Below are positions 48,655 to 57,929 of a stretch of DNA of 64,000 nt, one piece after another. The notes beneath the pieces are model-generated. The model saw only the letters and a program-made list of their open reading frames with translations, searched no databases and was not told the origin of the DNA. This DNA comes from Paenilisteria portnoyi. GTDB taxonomy: Bacteria > Bacillota > Bacilli > Lactobacillales > Listeriaceae. Every line of letters begins with the position of its first letter. Position 1 is the stretch's first letter. Both the position numbers and the translations under genes were made by a program. The stretch covers positions 62,001 through 126,000 of the forward strand of contig NZ_JAASTT010000006.1 of assembly GCF_014322795.1 (NCBI RefSeq), read 5' to 3'.

Positions 48655-49506
48655 TTATTTTATTGTCCACACGAGAGCTAACGAGCCTTCACCGAGATGC
48701 GTTGCAATAACTGGTCCAAAATAACTAATATGAAAAACTACATCAGGATGAGCCTTTTTTAACTCAACTCTCCAAGTCTCTGCTTTTTCATAACAGTTGC
48801 CATGAACAATATACGCCTGCTGTGCTTGACCATTTTTTATAGCCTCTGTTAAAAGACCTTCAATTCTACGGAAAGCTTTTTTCTGCGTTCTAATTTTTTC
48901 AAAAAGAACGATCTTTGTCTCTTCGAAATGAAGGATTGGCTTAATTTGGAGGACACTTCCAATCATCGCTTGGGCATTGGAAAGTCTACCTCCTCTTGCA
49001 AGGTGATTTAAGTCATCCACGATAAAATAGGCACCCATAGCATCACGCATGGCATCTAATTGTCTCAAAACCGCGCCTAGTTCAGCTTTTGTAGCGACCA
49101 ATTCTGCTGCTTTCTCTACCAGCATTCCCATAGCCATACAAGCTATTTCTGAATCGTAGGCAACAACATGAACACCCTCCACCATTTTTCCGGCAGATAC
49201 GGCATTTTGATACGTACCACTGATACCACTGCTCAAATGAATGCTAATTACTGTATCATAGCCCTTATCACGTAGTTTTTCATATAGCAGAACAAAGTCA
49301 CCAGGCGCTGGTTGTGAAGTTGTCGGAAAAGATTTTGCCGCCTTCACAATACCGTAAAAATTGCTTTCATCAATATCCTTGTTCTCCACATAAGACTTTC
49401 CGTCAATTGTCACAGAAAGCGCCACGCTATAAATCTCAAACTTATCGATTACTGCTTGGGGTAAATAAGCAGTACTGTCAGTCACGATGGCAATTTTCTC
49501 CCCCAT
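48655..49506 (-). CDS. degV: DegV family fatty-acid-binding protein
   Basis: A 283-residue DegV protein with the N-terminal TDSTAYLP segment, TTSQPAPGDF (about 57-66) and the ISSGISGTYQNA-type fatty-acid head-group loop (about 91-103). In Firmicutes the family (FakB) presents fatty acids to the kinase FakA. It lies 24 bp downstream of degU, the historical source of its name. Confidence 0.9.
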   Translation of the reverse strand: MGEKIAIVTDSTAYLPQAVIDKFEIYSVALSVTIDGKSYVENKDIDESNFYGIVKAAKSFPTTSQPAPGDFVLLYEKLRDKGYDTVISIHLSSGISGTYQNAVSAGKMVEGVHVVAYDSEIACMAMGMLVEKAAELVATKAELGAVLRQLDAMRDAMGAYFIVDDLNHLARGGRLSNAQAMIGSVLQIKPILHFEETKIVLFEKIRTQKKAFRRIEGLLTEAIKNGQAQQAYIVHGNCYEKAETWRVELKKAHPDVVFHISYFGPVIATHLGEGSLALVWTIK

Positions 49507-49530
49507 AAAGTCACCTCAAATTTAACGATT

Positions 49531-50217
49531 TTATCTAATGAATACCCAGCCATTTTTGATTGCGGTCACAACAGCTTGCGTACGATCATTTACTTTCATT
49601 TTTTGTAAAATACTACTCACATGATTCTTGACAGTTTTCTCACTGATGAAAAGTGTTTCTCCAATACCACGATTACTCTTCCCGTCCGTCAAAAGTTGCA
49701 AAACTTCACATTCTCTGTGTGTGAGAATATGTAATGGCATCTTGACTTCTGGCTGCTGGTAACCATAAGCACCTTGCGCATTATTGGTACTAGCTAGATG
49801 ACGGTACTCACGAACTAATTTAATAGCAGCTTTCGGATGAATATATGCGCCACCATCTTCTACTGTCTTAATAGCATCTACAAGATCCTTAGCATCCATT
49901 TCTTTAAGTAGATAACCTACTGCTCCTGCACGCAGAGCTTCTGTAACAAATTCATCTGTATCATGGATAGTCAAAACAACTACTTTTATACTTGGAAATT
50001 GTCTCACTAGCATTTCTGTAGCATCAAGACCATTCACAGTGGGCATATTTATATCCATAAGTACGATGTCAGGTCGATATTCGCGCACCTTAGCAACAAT
50101 ATTTTTTCCATTTTCGGCTTCTGCAACTACTTCAAATGAATCTTCTAGTTCCAGTATACGTTTTATACCTTCACGAAATAATTGATGATCGTCTACAATC
50201 ATGATTTTTACAGTCAT
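49531..50217 (-). CDS. degU: response regulator DegU (orphan)
   Basis: A 228-residue NarL/LuxR-type regulator. The receiver has D9/D10 and phosphoacceptor D55 ([12 protein letters not shown]). The C-terminal HTH (about 160-225; [26 protein letters not shown]) binds DNA. No degS kinase gene is present on either side, consistent with Listeria, where DegU is an orphan regulator of motility and virulence genes. A long leader and an extended -10 promoter precede it. Confidence 0.95.
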   Translation of the reverse strand: MTVKIMIVDDHQLFREGIKRILELEDSFEVVAEAENGKNIVAKVREYRPDIVLMDINMPTVNGLDATEMLVRQFPSIKVVVLTIHDTDEFVTEALRAGAVGYLLKEMDAKDLVDAIKTVEDGGAYIHPKAAIKLVREYRHLASTNNAQGAYGYQQPEVKMPLHILTHRECEVLQLLTDGKSNRGIGETLFISEKTVKNHVSSILQKMKVNDRTQAVVTAIKNGWVFIR

Positions 50218-50495
50218 AATGAGAAATCCTCCTTCAAAATTCTTATTTTTATATTCGTTCCCATTTTTATCCCTTTAGTAGCTCTAAAGGCTACTCATTA
50301 ATCTATCGACTATATTCCTATAGCGTTTTCTGTATCATTTCATGCTTTTCTAGAAGGCATTGTCCTTTAATTATTTGGATTTACTAAGCATTTTCTAAAT
50401 AATGAAAGAGAGATTATCACTTGATATATTTCAAGTCTCCCATAAAAATGCCTAGACGATAGAAATTTTATCTATCAAAAGTAACAACGACATTC

Positions 50496-50504
50496 ATTAT
50501 ACCA
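50496..50504 (-). promoter_or_regulatory. degU promoter with long leader
   Basis: Minus-strand TGGTATAAT (50504-50496) is a perfect extended -10. It predicts a transcript leader of about 270 nt before the degU ATG. Two hairpins lie in the leader: GATAGA/TCTATC (50458-50476) and CTTGA/TCAAG (about 50420-50435). Confidence 0.55.
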
Positions 50505-50556
50505 TGAATTTGCTACCACTTCATCTTTCAAATACGACCCAAATGCATTTTCTAAC

Positions 50557-50585
50557 TATACAGGTCTCCTTTTTTCCGTTAGAAT
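50557..50585 (+). promoter_or_regulatory. yvyE promoter
   Basis: TATACA (50557-50562), 17-bp spacer, TAGAAT (50580-50585), 38 bp before the yvyE ATG and divergent from degU. Confidence 0.55.
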
Positions 50586-50623
50586 GTGGAATAAGACGAT
50601 TAAATTAACTATTGGAGGCCTAT

Positions 50624-51259
50624 ATGCTAGAAAAATATTTAACAATTAAGGTAGCTGGGCAACATGAAATAATTATTGAAAAATCTAGGTTTATTTGCTC
50701 TATTATTAGAGCTACAGACGAAAAAACCGCGCAAGAATTTATTCTCAATATCAAGAAAAAAAACTGGAATGCTAGTCATAATTGTTCTGCCTATCTGATT
50801 GGCGAGCGTGATCAATACCAAAAAGCAAATGATGACGGTGAGCCTAGCGGTACAGCTGGTGTTCCAATGCTTGAAGTTTTGAAGAAAAAGCAATTGAAGG
50901 ATGTCGCTGTTGTTGTAACAAGATATTTCGGTGGTGTCAAACTGGGAGCTGGCGGTCTTGTACGTGCATACAGCAATGCAGTCAGCGAAACGTGTAATAC
51001 TTTAGGCGTTGTCGAGCGCTCGCTTGCCGTCATCATCTCATGCACACTTGATTACTCATCCCACGCAAAATTTGAAAATGCATTGGATAAACAAGGCTAC
51101 CAAATTGCAGATACTGCATTCACCGATAAAGTTGTTCTTGACGTATATGTTGACAGCAGTCATGTTGATTTATTTCAAGAGTGGGCTACAAACTTAACGA
51201 ATGGGCAAGTTAAAATGCTTGAAACTGGGAAAAAATATCGTGAAAAGGATATGAGGTAA
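50624..51259 (+). CDS. yvyE: YvyE/YigZ (IMPACT) family protein
   Basis: A 211-residue protein with the UPF0029/Impact N-terminal domain (about 1-125; NASHNCSAYLIG, DDGEPSGTAGVPML, VTRYFGGVKLGAGGL). A ferredoxin-like C-terminal domain (about 140-205) follows. Its exact biochemical role is unproven; relatives affect translation or proline peptides. I start at ATG 50624 with GGAGG 5 bp before it. An in-frame TTG four codons earlier overlaps that site. In Bacillus it also neighbours degU-lytR-tagO genes. Confidence 0.88.
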   Translation: MLEKYLTIKVAGQHEIIIEKSRFICSIIRATDEKTAQEFILNIKKKNWNASHNCSAYLIGERDQYQKANDDGEPSGTAGVPMLEVLKKKQLKDVAVVVTRYFGGVKLGAGGLVRAYSNAVSETCNTLGVVERSLAVIISCTLDYSSHAKFENALDKQGYQIADTAFTDKVVLDVYVDSSHVDLFQEWATNLTNGQVKMLETGKKYREKDMR

Positions 51260-51802
51260 ATGTTAGTAGATATATTACGAAGAATACCCGCTGAATTCGA
51301 AACGGCACGTACACAAAATAGGATGATGAATTGCAATGATGCGGCGCAAATGCTACACGTTTGGTCAGACCCTGATGTAACGCGCTTCATGAATATTGAA
51401 ACATTTAGCACAATAGATCAAGCGCGTGAGATTATCTTGGCCATACTTCAAGAAGAAACAGCCAATAGGTTTGTTATTATCGACAAAATCGACGGTGAAC
51501 TGATTGGTTCTTTCGGTATCAATGAGTTGTACCAAGACACAATGACTGCTGAAATTGGATATGAATTAAAAAAAAGCTATTGGGGATTGGGTATTATGTC
51601 CGAGGTGCTCCAAGCATTTATGCAGATAATTGAAGCAACAAGCCACATCCTTGCCTTCACAGCCAAAGTAGACCCAGAGAACCAAGCTTCCATAAAACTC
51701 TTAAAAAAGCTAGGATTCAACTACGATAAAACGGTAACAGAATTGGATATGAATACAAAATCGCTAAAAAATGTAAAACAATATTATCGTGGAATAATTT
51801 AA
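51260..51802 (+). CDS. GNAT-family N-acetyltransferase (RimJ/RimL-like)
   Basis: A 180-residue acetyltransferase fold. The RimL-type order is visible: substrate region DPDVTRFM (about 37-44), IGSFGINEL strand, EIGYELKKSYWGLGIMSEVL as acetyl-CoA motif (about 97-116) and the late NQASIKLLKKLGF motif (about 145-157). The substrate is unknown. The ATG follows the yvyE stop directly, with GAGG across the junction, so it is coupled to yvyE. Confidence 0.85.
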   Translation: MLVDILRRIPAEFETARTQNRMMNCNDAAQMLHVWSDPDVTRFMNIETFSTIDQAREIILAILQEETANRFVIIDKIDGELIGSFGINELYQDTMTAEIGYELKKSYWGLGIMSEVLQAFMQIIEATSHILAFTAKVDPENQASIKLLKKLGFNYDKTVTELDMNTKSLKNVKQYYRGII

Positions 51803-52051
51803 CTGGATTGCCATTACATACGACTTATTTTGCTCTATTTTTGATGATTTTAATGTTCTTTTATCACTCACTTATGTATAATAGAAAAAGCACCTTTGTT
51901 TTTGCAATGTTCTTTATCATAACTTTAAACCAAACGTAAGTATACTGTAACAAAACAAATTTCCTATCATGGTACAATTACATCTATTGCACAAGCAAAT
52001 AATTTACTTCGGGTTTTAGCTAGAAATTTAATTATAAGGAGAAAATAATTC
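51803..52051 (+). promoter_or_regulatory. lytR promoter region
   Basis: Two -10 candidates: TATAAT at 51877-51882 with a weak -35, and extended TGGTACAAT at 51970-51978. AAGGAG lies before the lytR ATG. Nothing else is visible. Confidence 0.4.
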
Positions 52052-53092
52052 ATGCCTATAAACAAAAGCCCAGCTCCAAGAAGCGCGAAGTATAAACGCC
52101 GCCGATTGGTACTTTTTTCAGTCCTGGTTCCATTGATGCTAATCGTACTTGCGTGTGCTGGATATGCTACATATTTGTTCAGTTCGGCAAAGCTTGCTGT
52201 AGATAATTCCTATGATAATGTACGTAGTGGAGAGGCCTCATCGCTACGCAATAAAGATGTTGATCCAATTAAAGACAGCTTTTCCTTTCTAATTATCGGC
52301 GTAGATGACAGTACAAAACGACAAGCAAATAACGGCGGAAGCCCTCGTAGTGATGCACTCATTTTAGCAACACTAAACGTAAAAGATAATAAGCTTGAGA
52401 TGACAAGTATCCCGCGTGATTCTTATGTCCATATAGAAAGTAAAGACGGTAAAACTGACAGGTACACAAAAATAAACGCTGCCCATGCATACGGTGGCCC
52501 TGAGCTAACTATGAAAACAGTAGAAGATTTGTTCCAAGTTCCTGTTGATTACTATGTTCGTTTTAATTTCGATGCATTCCTAGAAATAGTTGATGCGCTT
52601 GATGGTGTTGAAGTCGATGTTCCCGTTGATTTCACAGAGCAGAACTCAAAAGACCAAGCAGGAACTATTACACTGAAAAAAGGAAAACAAAAGCTCGATG
52701 GAGAACAAGCATTAGCACTTTCTAGAACACGCCATATCGATAATGACATCGAACGCGGCAAGCGGCAACAACTCGTTATGAAAGCTATCATTGATAAATC
52801 AACCTCTATTGGTTCTATAAACAAATACTCAGATGTTATTAAAGCCGTTGGAGATAATATGAAGACCAATATGACTTTTTCACAGATGCTTTCCATTGCT
52901 AAATATGGTATGACTAATGATATTGACATGAAATCTCTCGCACTAACAGGATCCGATTCGCCACAAGATGGTGTCTATTATTACCAATTAGATGAAAACT
53001 CTGTGCAAAGTGTTGCCAATGAGTTTGCTGGACAGCTTCAAGGTGTTAATAAGCCATTTCCTAATGCAATGCCGTACAGTGAAGATAATTAA
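52052..53092 (+). CDS. lytR: LytR-CpsA-Psr family wall-polymer ligase
   Basis: Membrane-anchored transferase that attaches teichoic acid or other glycopolymers from undecaprenyl carriers to peptidoglycan. Of 346 residues, a basic cytoplasmic tail is followed by one helix (about 19-44) and the extracellular LCP domain (about 75-240). Conserved residues include IIGVDD, R99-S-D101, PRDS (121-124) and SRTRH. It is adjacent and convergent to tagO, the first enzyme of wall teichoic acid synthesis, which fits its role. Confidence 0.92.
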   Translation: MPINKSPAPRSAKYKRRRLVLFSVLVPLMLIVLACAGYATYLFSSAKLAVDNSYDNVRSGEASSLRNKDVDPIKDSFSFLIIGVDDSTKRQANNGGSPRSDALILATLNVKDNKLEMTSIPRDSYVHIESKDGKTDRYTKINAAHAYGGPELTMKTVEDLFQVPVDYYVRFNFDAFLEIVDALDGVEVDVPVDFTEQNSKDQAGTITLKKGKQKLDGEQALALSRTRHIDNDIERGKRQQLVMKAIIDKSTSIGSINKYSDVIKAVGDNMKTNMTFSQMLSIAKYGMTNDIDMKSLALTGSDSPQDGVYYYQLDENSVQSVANEFAGQLQGVNKPFPNAMPYSEDN

Positions 53093-53098
53093 ATAGTC

Positions 53099-53143
53099 AA
53101 AGGCGCTAAGTATCAGAGAAATTTCTCTAGCCTTAGCGCCTTT
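53099..53143. terminator. shared terminator of lytR and tagO
   Basis: Perfect 12-bp arms AAAGGCGCTAAG (53099-53110) and CTTAGCGCCTTT (53132-53143) with an inner AGAGAAATTTCTCT palindrome, and T-rich exits. Confidence 0.85.
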
Positions 53144-53146
53144 TTA

Positions 53147-54199
53147 TTATGGTCTTTTTCTTCTTACTTTTGATAGTATATTTAAGATTGGGCGATAATT
53201 TTCTCCAATCAAACCGATAAACTCTACAATTATTTCTATACATAATGCCAATAATAATAATAAAATAACGGCTCCCCATGTCGTTGAAAAGGAGAATACG
53301 AAACCTGTTATTGAAAATAAAATAGCCATACAATAAATCAGTAATACTGTTTGTCTCTGTGAAAAACCTAAAGCCATAAGTCTATGATGAATATGCGATC
53401 TATCAGCCATCGAAATTGGAGTTCGGGCTTTTAGTCTTCTTATAATGGCAAAAAAAGTATCAGAAAGCGGCACACCTAAAATAATTAAAGGCACCAATAT
53501 GGAGATAAACGTCACATTTTTAAAGCCCATTAATGATAATACTGCAATCATATACCCCAAAAACAAAGAGCCTGTATCCCCCATAAAGATAGTTGCTGGT
53601 GGAAAATTATAAACGAGAAAGGCAAGAATACAAGCAATCAACATAAAGGCCACTGGCGCTACAAACACGTCTTGGAGCAACAATGCCATCCCCGCAATCG
53701 TTAGTAAAGCAATGATTGAGACTCCTCCAGCCAGACCATCTAATCCATCAATAAGATTTAACGCATTAACAATCGCAACAATCCAAATAAGTGTAATCGG
53801 TATTGCCCAAGCGCCAAAGTATAGTGGACCTATGAATGGGATATTGATAAATTCAATAGTTATCTGCCCCCACAACACCACACAAAGTGCAGCACTGATT
53901 TGCCCCACAAGTTTCCATCTAGGTGATAATTCAATAATGTCATCGATAAATCCAGTTGCGACAATAATCACTGCACCTATGTACACTGGTAAAAAACCAC
54001 TTTTATCGACATTTATCAGTAACATACCTGCAGTAAATGCCAAAAATATAGCAAGTCCACCCAAAGTTGGTGTGATTTTTGTATGAATATGCCGTTCACG
54101 AGGCTCATCAACTGCATTGATATAAAAAGCAAATTTGCGAACTAACGGGATAATCAAAATTCCAATTAGAAAACAAATAATCATAATCCATATTTGCAA
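53147..54199 (-). CDS. tagO: undecaprenyl-phosphate N-acetylglucosaminyl 1-phosphate transferase
   Basis: Polytopic membrane enzyme (350 residues, about ten helices) that links GlcNAc-1-P to undecaprenyl phosphate, the first step of wall teichoic acid synthesis. Motifs: DEPRERHIHT (31-40), the Asp pair at 86-87, NLIDGLDGLAGG (148-159), FMGDTGS (205-211) and a late HIHHRL. The start is TTG with GGAG about 11 bp upstream; an ATG five codons later is an alternative. Confidence 0.94.
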   Translation of the reverse strand: MQIWIMIICFLIGILIIPLVRKFAFYINAVDEPRERHIHTKITPTLGGLAIFLAFTAGMLLINVDKSGFLPVYIGAVIIVATGFIDDIIELSPRWKLVGQISAALCVVLWGQITIEFINIPFIGPLYFGAWAIPITLIWIVAIVNALNLIDGLDGLAGGVSIIALLTIAGMALLLQDVFVAPVAFMLIACILAFLVYNFPPATIFMGDTGSLFLGYMIAVLSLMGFKNVTFISILVPLIILGVPLSDTFFAIIRRLKARTPISMADRSHIHHRLMALGFSQRQTVLLIYCMAILFSITGFVFSFSTTWGAVILLLLLALCIEIIVEFIGLIGENYRPILNILSKVRRKRP

Positions 54200-54219
54200 A
54201 TTAATTTCAGCTCCATCCT

Positions 54220-55332
54220 TCAGTTTAAAACGATATATTCTCGTCTTTTACAGTAGAAATTTAGACTTTCTTTGTCTATTTCCACACCTATTCCCAACCC
54301 CGCTGGAGTCGTTATTTTCCCATTTTTAATACTAAATTCCTCTTTGATAATGTCCCTTTCAAAATAACGATTAGAAGCTGATATATCTCCTGGGAAAGTA
54401 AATTCTGTTCGAGAAGCTAATGCAATATTATGCGCACGACCAATGCCCGCTTCGAACATACCGCCGCACCAAGCAATCATATCATTTCCATAGCAAAATG
54501 CAGCTATTTTGATGGCTTCAGTTAGACCGCCAACACGTGCTATTTTGACATTAATCGCTCTAGCGCTATTTAATTCCGCAGCTTGCTTTACATCCGCTAA
54601 AGAACGAATATTTTCATCTAGACAAATAGGCGTTTGCATTTGCTTTTGCAACCACGCGTGATTCACAAAATCTGTCACCCCAAAAGGTTGTTCTATCATG
54701 GCTAAGTTATATTGATCCAACTTTTTCAGTGCAGCAATATCTGATTTACCGTATGCTGAATTAGCATCTACCATTAATGATAATTCTGGAAAATTTCGTC
54801 TGATTTGTTCCACATGTTCCACATCAAAGCCAGGCTTAATCTTAAGCTTTACTCGTGAATACCCCTCACTAACATATCTCGATACAACTTGCACTAGCTC
54901 ATCCGGTGTTTCTTTGATACCGATACTAATGCCAACAGAAATATCACTTAGTTTACCGCCTAAGTAAGTTGTCAACGGTTGCGTCGCCATTCTTGAAAAA
55001 ATATCCCAAACAGCCGTTTCAACAGCAGCCTTCGCCATCTCATTTCCTCGGATAACTTGAAAAACTTCACTAACCTGGTGGGGATTTGTAAGATTTATAT
55101 TCTTAAGCATAGGCAGTAAGTGATCTTTAATAATCAAACTTGCTGTATGAGTCGTTTCTTCCGTGTACCAAGGAGTAGAAAATGCATCAAGTTCACCATA
55201 GCCCTCTAAGCCGTCGTTTGAGACGATTTTAATGATGCATAGGTGTTTATCCTTCATAACGCCATAACTAGTCTTAAAAGGCTCTTTTAGAGGCATGACA
55301 AGGTGATATAGAGTAGCATGCTTGATAAACAT
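54220..55332 (-). CDS. menC: o-succinylbenzoate synthase (MenC, enolase superfamily)
   Basis: Dehydrates SHCHC to o-succinylbenzoate in menaquinone synthesis. The enolase-superfamily set is complete: KxK at K162/K164, metal ligands D189, E214 and D239, and K263 as second catalytic Lys. The 370-residue length fits. The family includes N-acylamino acid racemases, which look alike. The Listeria context supports MenC. It lies between tagA (6-bp gap) and tagO (20-bp gap), away from the other men genes. Confidence 0.85.
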   Translation of the reverse strand: MFIKHATLYHLVMPLKEPFKTSYGVMKDKHLCIIKIVSNDGLEGYGELDAFSTPWYTEETTHTASLIIKDHLLPMLKNINLTNPHQVSEVFQVIRGNEMAKAAVETAVWDIFSRMATQPLTTYLGGKLSDISVGISIGIKETPDELVQVVSRYVSEGYSRVKLKIKPGFDVEHVEQIRRNFPELSLMVDANSAYGKSDIAALKKLDQYNLAMIEQPFGVTDFVNHAWLQKQMQTPICLDENIRSLADVKQAAELNSARAINVKIARVGGLTEAIKIAAFCYGNDMIAWCGGMFEAGIGRAHNIALASRTEFTFPGDISASNRYFERDIIKEEFSIKNGKITTPAGLGIGVEIDKESLNFYCKRREYIVLN

Positions 55333-55338
55333 ATAAAA

Positions 55339-56070
55339 TCACCCTTGCCTTCTTTGCTTTTTCATCGCTAACATAAAACGAGGGATAGCCAACGCACGTT
55401 TCCAGCGGCTCGGTTGTGACAAGATACGATACAACCATTCTAAATTAAACTTCACCCAAAAACTAGGAGCACGTTTTGTACACCCAGAAAGAACATCAAA
55501 GCTACCACCAACGCCCATAAATACGCCCTTTTCAAACTTTTCTAAGTAGGCTGATATCCATTTTTCTTGCCGAGGAAATCCAAGAGCTAAAAATACAAAA
55601 TCCGCTTGACTCCTTAAAATATCCTCCGCTATTGCTTCTGATTCAAAAGCAGCAAAATAACCATCACGTGCCCCTACAATTTCAATATTGCTATACTTTA
55701 CATTAACGTGTTCAACTAACTTTTCTATAACATTTGGTTTAGCACCAATAAAATATACTCTCAGCTTCATTTCATTTGCTTTTTCAAGAAGTCCTAACAT
55801 TGTATCATATCCTGTTACTCGTCCCTTAAGCGGCTTCCCAATACTCTTTGCGGCCTTAACCACTCCGATACCATCTGCAACAATGTAATCCGCTTGCCGA
55901 ATCACTTGGTTAAATTCCAAATCTTGTTGTGCATGCATCACTATCTCAGGGTTGGCTGTCACAATAAACTTACGCTTTTTATTCACAGCAGCGTCCATTA
56001 ATTCATCTACAAAAGCATTCTGAGAAACATTATAAAATGGAATACCTAGAATCTCAACCGTCCTTTTCAT
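55339..56070 (-). CDS. tagA: WecG/TagA-family N-acetylmannosaminyltransferase
   Basis: A 243-residue GT26 glycosyltransferase that adds ManNAc to GlcNAc-PP-undecaprenol, the second step of teichoic acid linkage-unit synthesis. Family marks include NPEIVMHA (about 40-47), the ADGIGVV loop (about 65-71), LGFPRQEKW (about 172-180) and GVGGSFDVLSG. It heads tagA-menC-tagO, so the first two linkage-unit enzymes share a transcript. Confidence 0.93.
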   Translation of the reverse strand: MKRTVEILGIPFYNVSQNAFVDELMDAAVNKKRKFIVTANPEIVMHAQQDLEFNQVIRQADYIVADGIGVVKAAKSIGKPLKGRVTGYDTMLGLLEKANEMKLRVYFIGAKPNVIEKLVEHVNVKYSNIEIVGARDGYFAAFESEAIAEDILRSQADFVFLALGFPRQEKWISAYLEKFEKGVFMGVGGSFDVLSGCTKRAPSFWVKFNLEWLYRILSQPSRWKRALAIPRFMLAMKKQRRQG

Positions 56071-56183
56071 ATGTTCACTCCTATATTTCTCATATCTCTA
56101 AGTTTATCATAAATATCTGATTCTTCCTATGCTAAAATTATATATTCTCTCATCATTTCATTATGTAACTAAGACAACAACAT

Positions 56184-56224
56184 AAAAAATTCGCAATTGA
56201 TATAATATCAACCGCGAATTTTTT
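56184..56224 (-). terminator. terminator after the LysM/3D gene
   Basis: A long near-perfect stem (56184-56203 with 56205-56224; AAAAATTCGC...GCGAATTTTT) between the 3D-protein stop and tagA. Confidence 0.8.
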
Positions 56225-56233
56225 AACGTCTTA

Positions 56234-57052
56234 TTAGTTTAGGATTTGAACTTTTACAGTTTTAACGCCCCAATTATAACAAGCTTGTACACTATCTAAA
56301 TGTACATCAATTTTATTACCTTTGATTGCTCCACCAGTATCAGCAGCGATAGCTTCTCCGTATCCTTCCACATAGACTCTAGATCCTAGTGGAATAACAG
56401 ATGGATCGACAGCGATAACTCTTGGATTATCATTTAAATCAATACCGGATGCTGTCACATGCCCCATTCCTGGCTCTGCTTTACTGTATGCTGTTGCAGT
56501 CACTGTTACTGTTTTTGCAACACTTTTAGATGAGCTTTTATTCGAACTTTGCGTTTGCTTACTTGGTGTATTAGTTTTTGCCTCTTGTTTCTGTGTAGTT
56601 TCTTCTTGAACTACTGGTGTTTCTGATTTAGTTTCTTGCTTCGGCGCTTCTGAATCAGAAGTTGTAACCTCTGATTGCGTACTACCGATATTTAAAGTTT
56701 CACCCGCAATAATTAAATCAGATGATAGAGAATTCCAAGATTTTAATTGGCCAACGGTAACTTTATAATTCTGAGCAATCTTACTTAGTGTATCACCCGG
56801 TACGATTTTATATGTACCTGTAGGGGTCGTGGATGTTTTGGCAGTTGCAACTTCTAATTTCTGATTTGGATAAATAACATTTGAACTTAAATTGTTATCG
56901 CGTTTCAATTGATCTATGGAGATGTTATTTTCATTTGAAATTTTCCATAGTGAGTCTCCTGATTGCACCTTGTATTCTGCCGCACTAACCTGAGTTGTTC
57001 CAATTCCAGCCAGGACTATACCTGCTGCAATAGTAGCTACTGTTTTCTTCAT
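56234..57052 (-). CDS. secreted LysM / 3D-domain protein (YocH- or Sps-like)
   Basis: A 272-residue exported protein: signal peptide to about 24 (QVSAAE), two LysM domains (about 26-69 and 80-123) for peptidoglycan binding, and a Thr/Gln/Ser linker (about 125-180). The C-terminal 3D domain (about 183-272) carries its aspartates in AVDPSVIPLGS, AADTGG and KIDVHL. 3D-domain proteins resemble lytic transglycosylases. In Listeria the counterpart is described as a resuscitation-promoting-type muralytic protein (from memory, lmo2522). Confidence 0.9.
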   Translation of the reverse strand: MKKTVATIAAGIVLAGIGTTQVSAAEYKVQSGDSLWKISNENNISIDQLKRDNNLSSNVIYPNQKLEVATAKTSTTPTGTYKIVPGDTLSKIAQNYKVTVGQLKSWNSLSSDLIIAGETLNIGSTQSEVTTSDSEAPKQETKSETPVVQEETTQKQEAKTNTPSKQTQSSNKSSSKSVAKTVTVTATAYSKAEPGMGHVTASGIDLNDNPRVIAVDPSVIPLGSRVYVEGYGEAIAADTGGAIKGNKIDVHLDSVQACYNWGVKTVKVQILN

Positions 57053-57451
57053 GTAATAATTACCTCCTTGATAACTTCGAGAATAATCGTATCATATGGG
57101 AGAATGCATTGGGTTACTAAACCATTAAGGCTACGTAACACAGCTCTTGAAATCGCCCCTTCATGCGTAATATTTGTCAATAAACTATTTTGAATGAATT
57201 TTCTTTCTTATTAGGCGAAAGCATCTGTATCTAGAAAACGTAAGCCCCAGTAATATCTATGCACATCACAGCTTGTTTCAAAATAGTTAATTAATAGAAA
57301 TTGTCCATACCAATATATGATTTTTGGTACATTTATACATTTCTAAAATAGTAAAAATACGATGAAATTCATCAAAAATAGTAGCCTTTTAAGACTAATT
57401 TTTTAATATCCACGTATAATATAACAGGAGATTACAATTATTATCTGCGTT
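57053..57451. other. gap between the LysM/3D gene and ssbB
   Basis: 399 bp without a credible gene. A small inverted repeat TACCAA...TTGGTA sits near 57310-57331. No riboswitch fold I recognise (checked by eye for the cyclic di-AMP type) and no strong ssbB terminator are visible. Confidence 0.4.
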
Positions 57452-57820
57452 TTAATTGCTTTCTTCTACCACCACTTCAATATCGTCTACTTTCTGCTCC
57501 TTATTTTTACTCAAAAAACGTATCTTATCTACCAATACTTCAGTAACGTATACCTTCTTTTCTTCTCTGTTAACATAATTTCTAGTCTGTAACTCTCCAT
57601 TTATCCCGACTAAAGTTCCTTTCCGGCAATACTCCGCTGTATTCTCTGCTTGTTTTCCCCATATTACACAAGGAATAAAATCAGCCTCATTATCTAGTCT
57701 ACTACCTCTCCCAAATCGATTTAAAGCTACGGTAACATTCACAACCGCCTTTTCTTCTGATGTAAAACGCATTTCTGGATCCTCAGTCAATCTGCCAACT
57801 AGCGTTACCTGATTAATCAT
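57452..57820 (-). CDS. ssbB: single-stranded DNA-binding protein, competence type
   Basis: A 122-residue OB-fold SSB (about 1-105; MINQVTLVGRLTEDPE). It lacks the long linker and DDDLPF tail of the replicative SsbA and ends in an acidic DDIEVVVEESN tail. Bacillus SsbB (YwpH) has the same size and lies near fabZ-mbl. There it protects incoming single strands during transformation under ComK control. A consensus ComK box and promoter directly upstream support the same assignment. Confidence 0.92.
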   Translation of the reverse strand: MINQVTLVGRLTEDPEMRFTSEEKAVVNVTVALNRFGRGSRLDNEADFIPCVIWGKQAENTAEYCRKGTLVGINGELQTRNYVNREEKKVYVTEVLVDKIRFLSKNKEQKVDDIEVVVEESN

Positions 57821-57850
57821 ATTATCACTCTTTTCTTTTTTAGTCCCACT

Positions 57851-57879
57851 AGCATACCTCCCAACCTCCTATCTGTAAA
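57851..57879 (-). promoter_or_regulatory. ssbB promoter
   Basis: Minus-strand -35 TTTACA (57879-57874), 17-bp spacer, -10 TATGCT (57856-57851), about 30 bp before the ATG. Confidence 0.65.
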
Positions 57880-57885
57880 ATCCAT

Positions 57886-57929
57886 AAAAAAATTTTTTCT
57901 GTACTTTGACACAGCTAAAAATAGGTTTT
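57886..57929. promoter_or_regulatory. ComK box of ssbB
   Basis: Two AAAA-N5-TTTT boxes (57886-57898 and 57917-57929) are exactly 18 bp apart, one of the spacings known for ComK sites. The proximal box lies 6 bp upstream of the -35. Confidence 0.75.

Noticed and set aside
57053-57200. Cyclic di-AMP (ydaO-type) riboswitch before the LysM/3D gene
   Set aside because: Such genes sometimes carry one, but the conserved ydaO core sequences are not visible in this leader.
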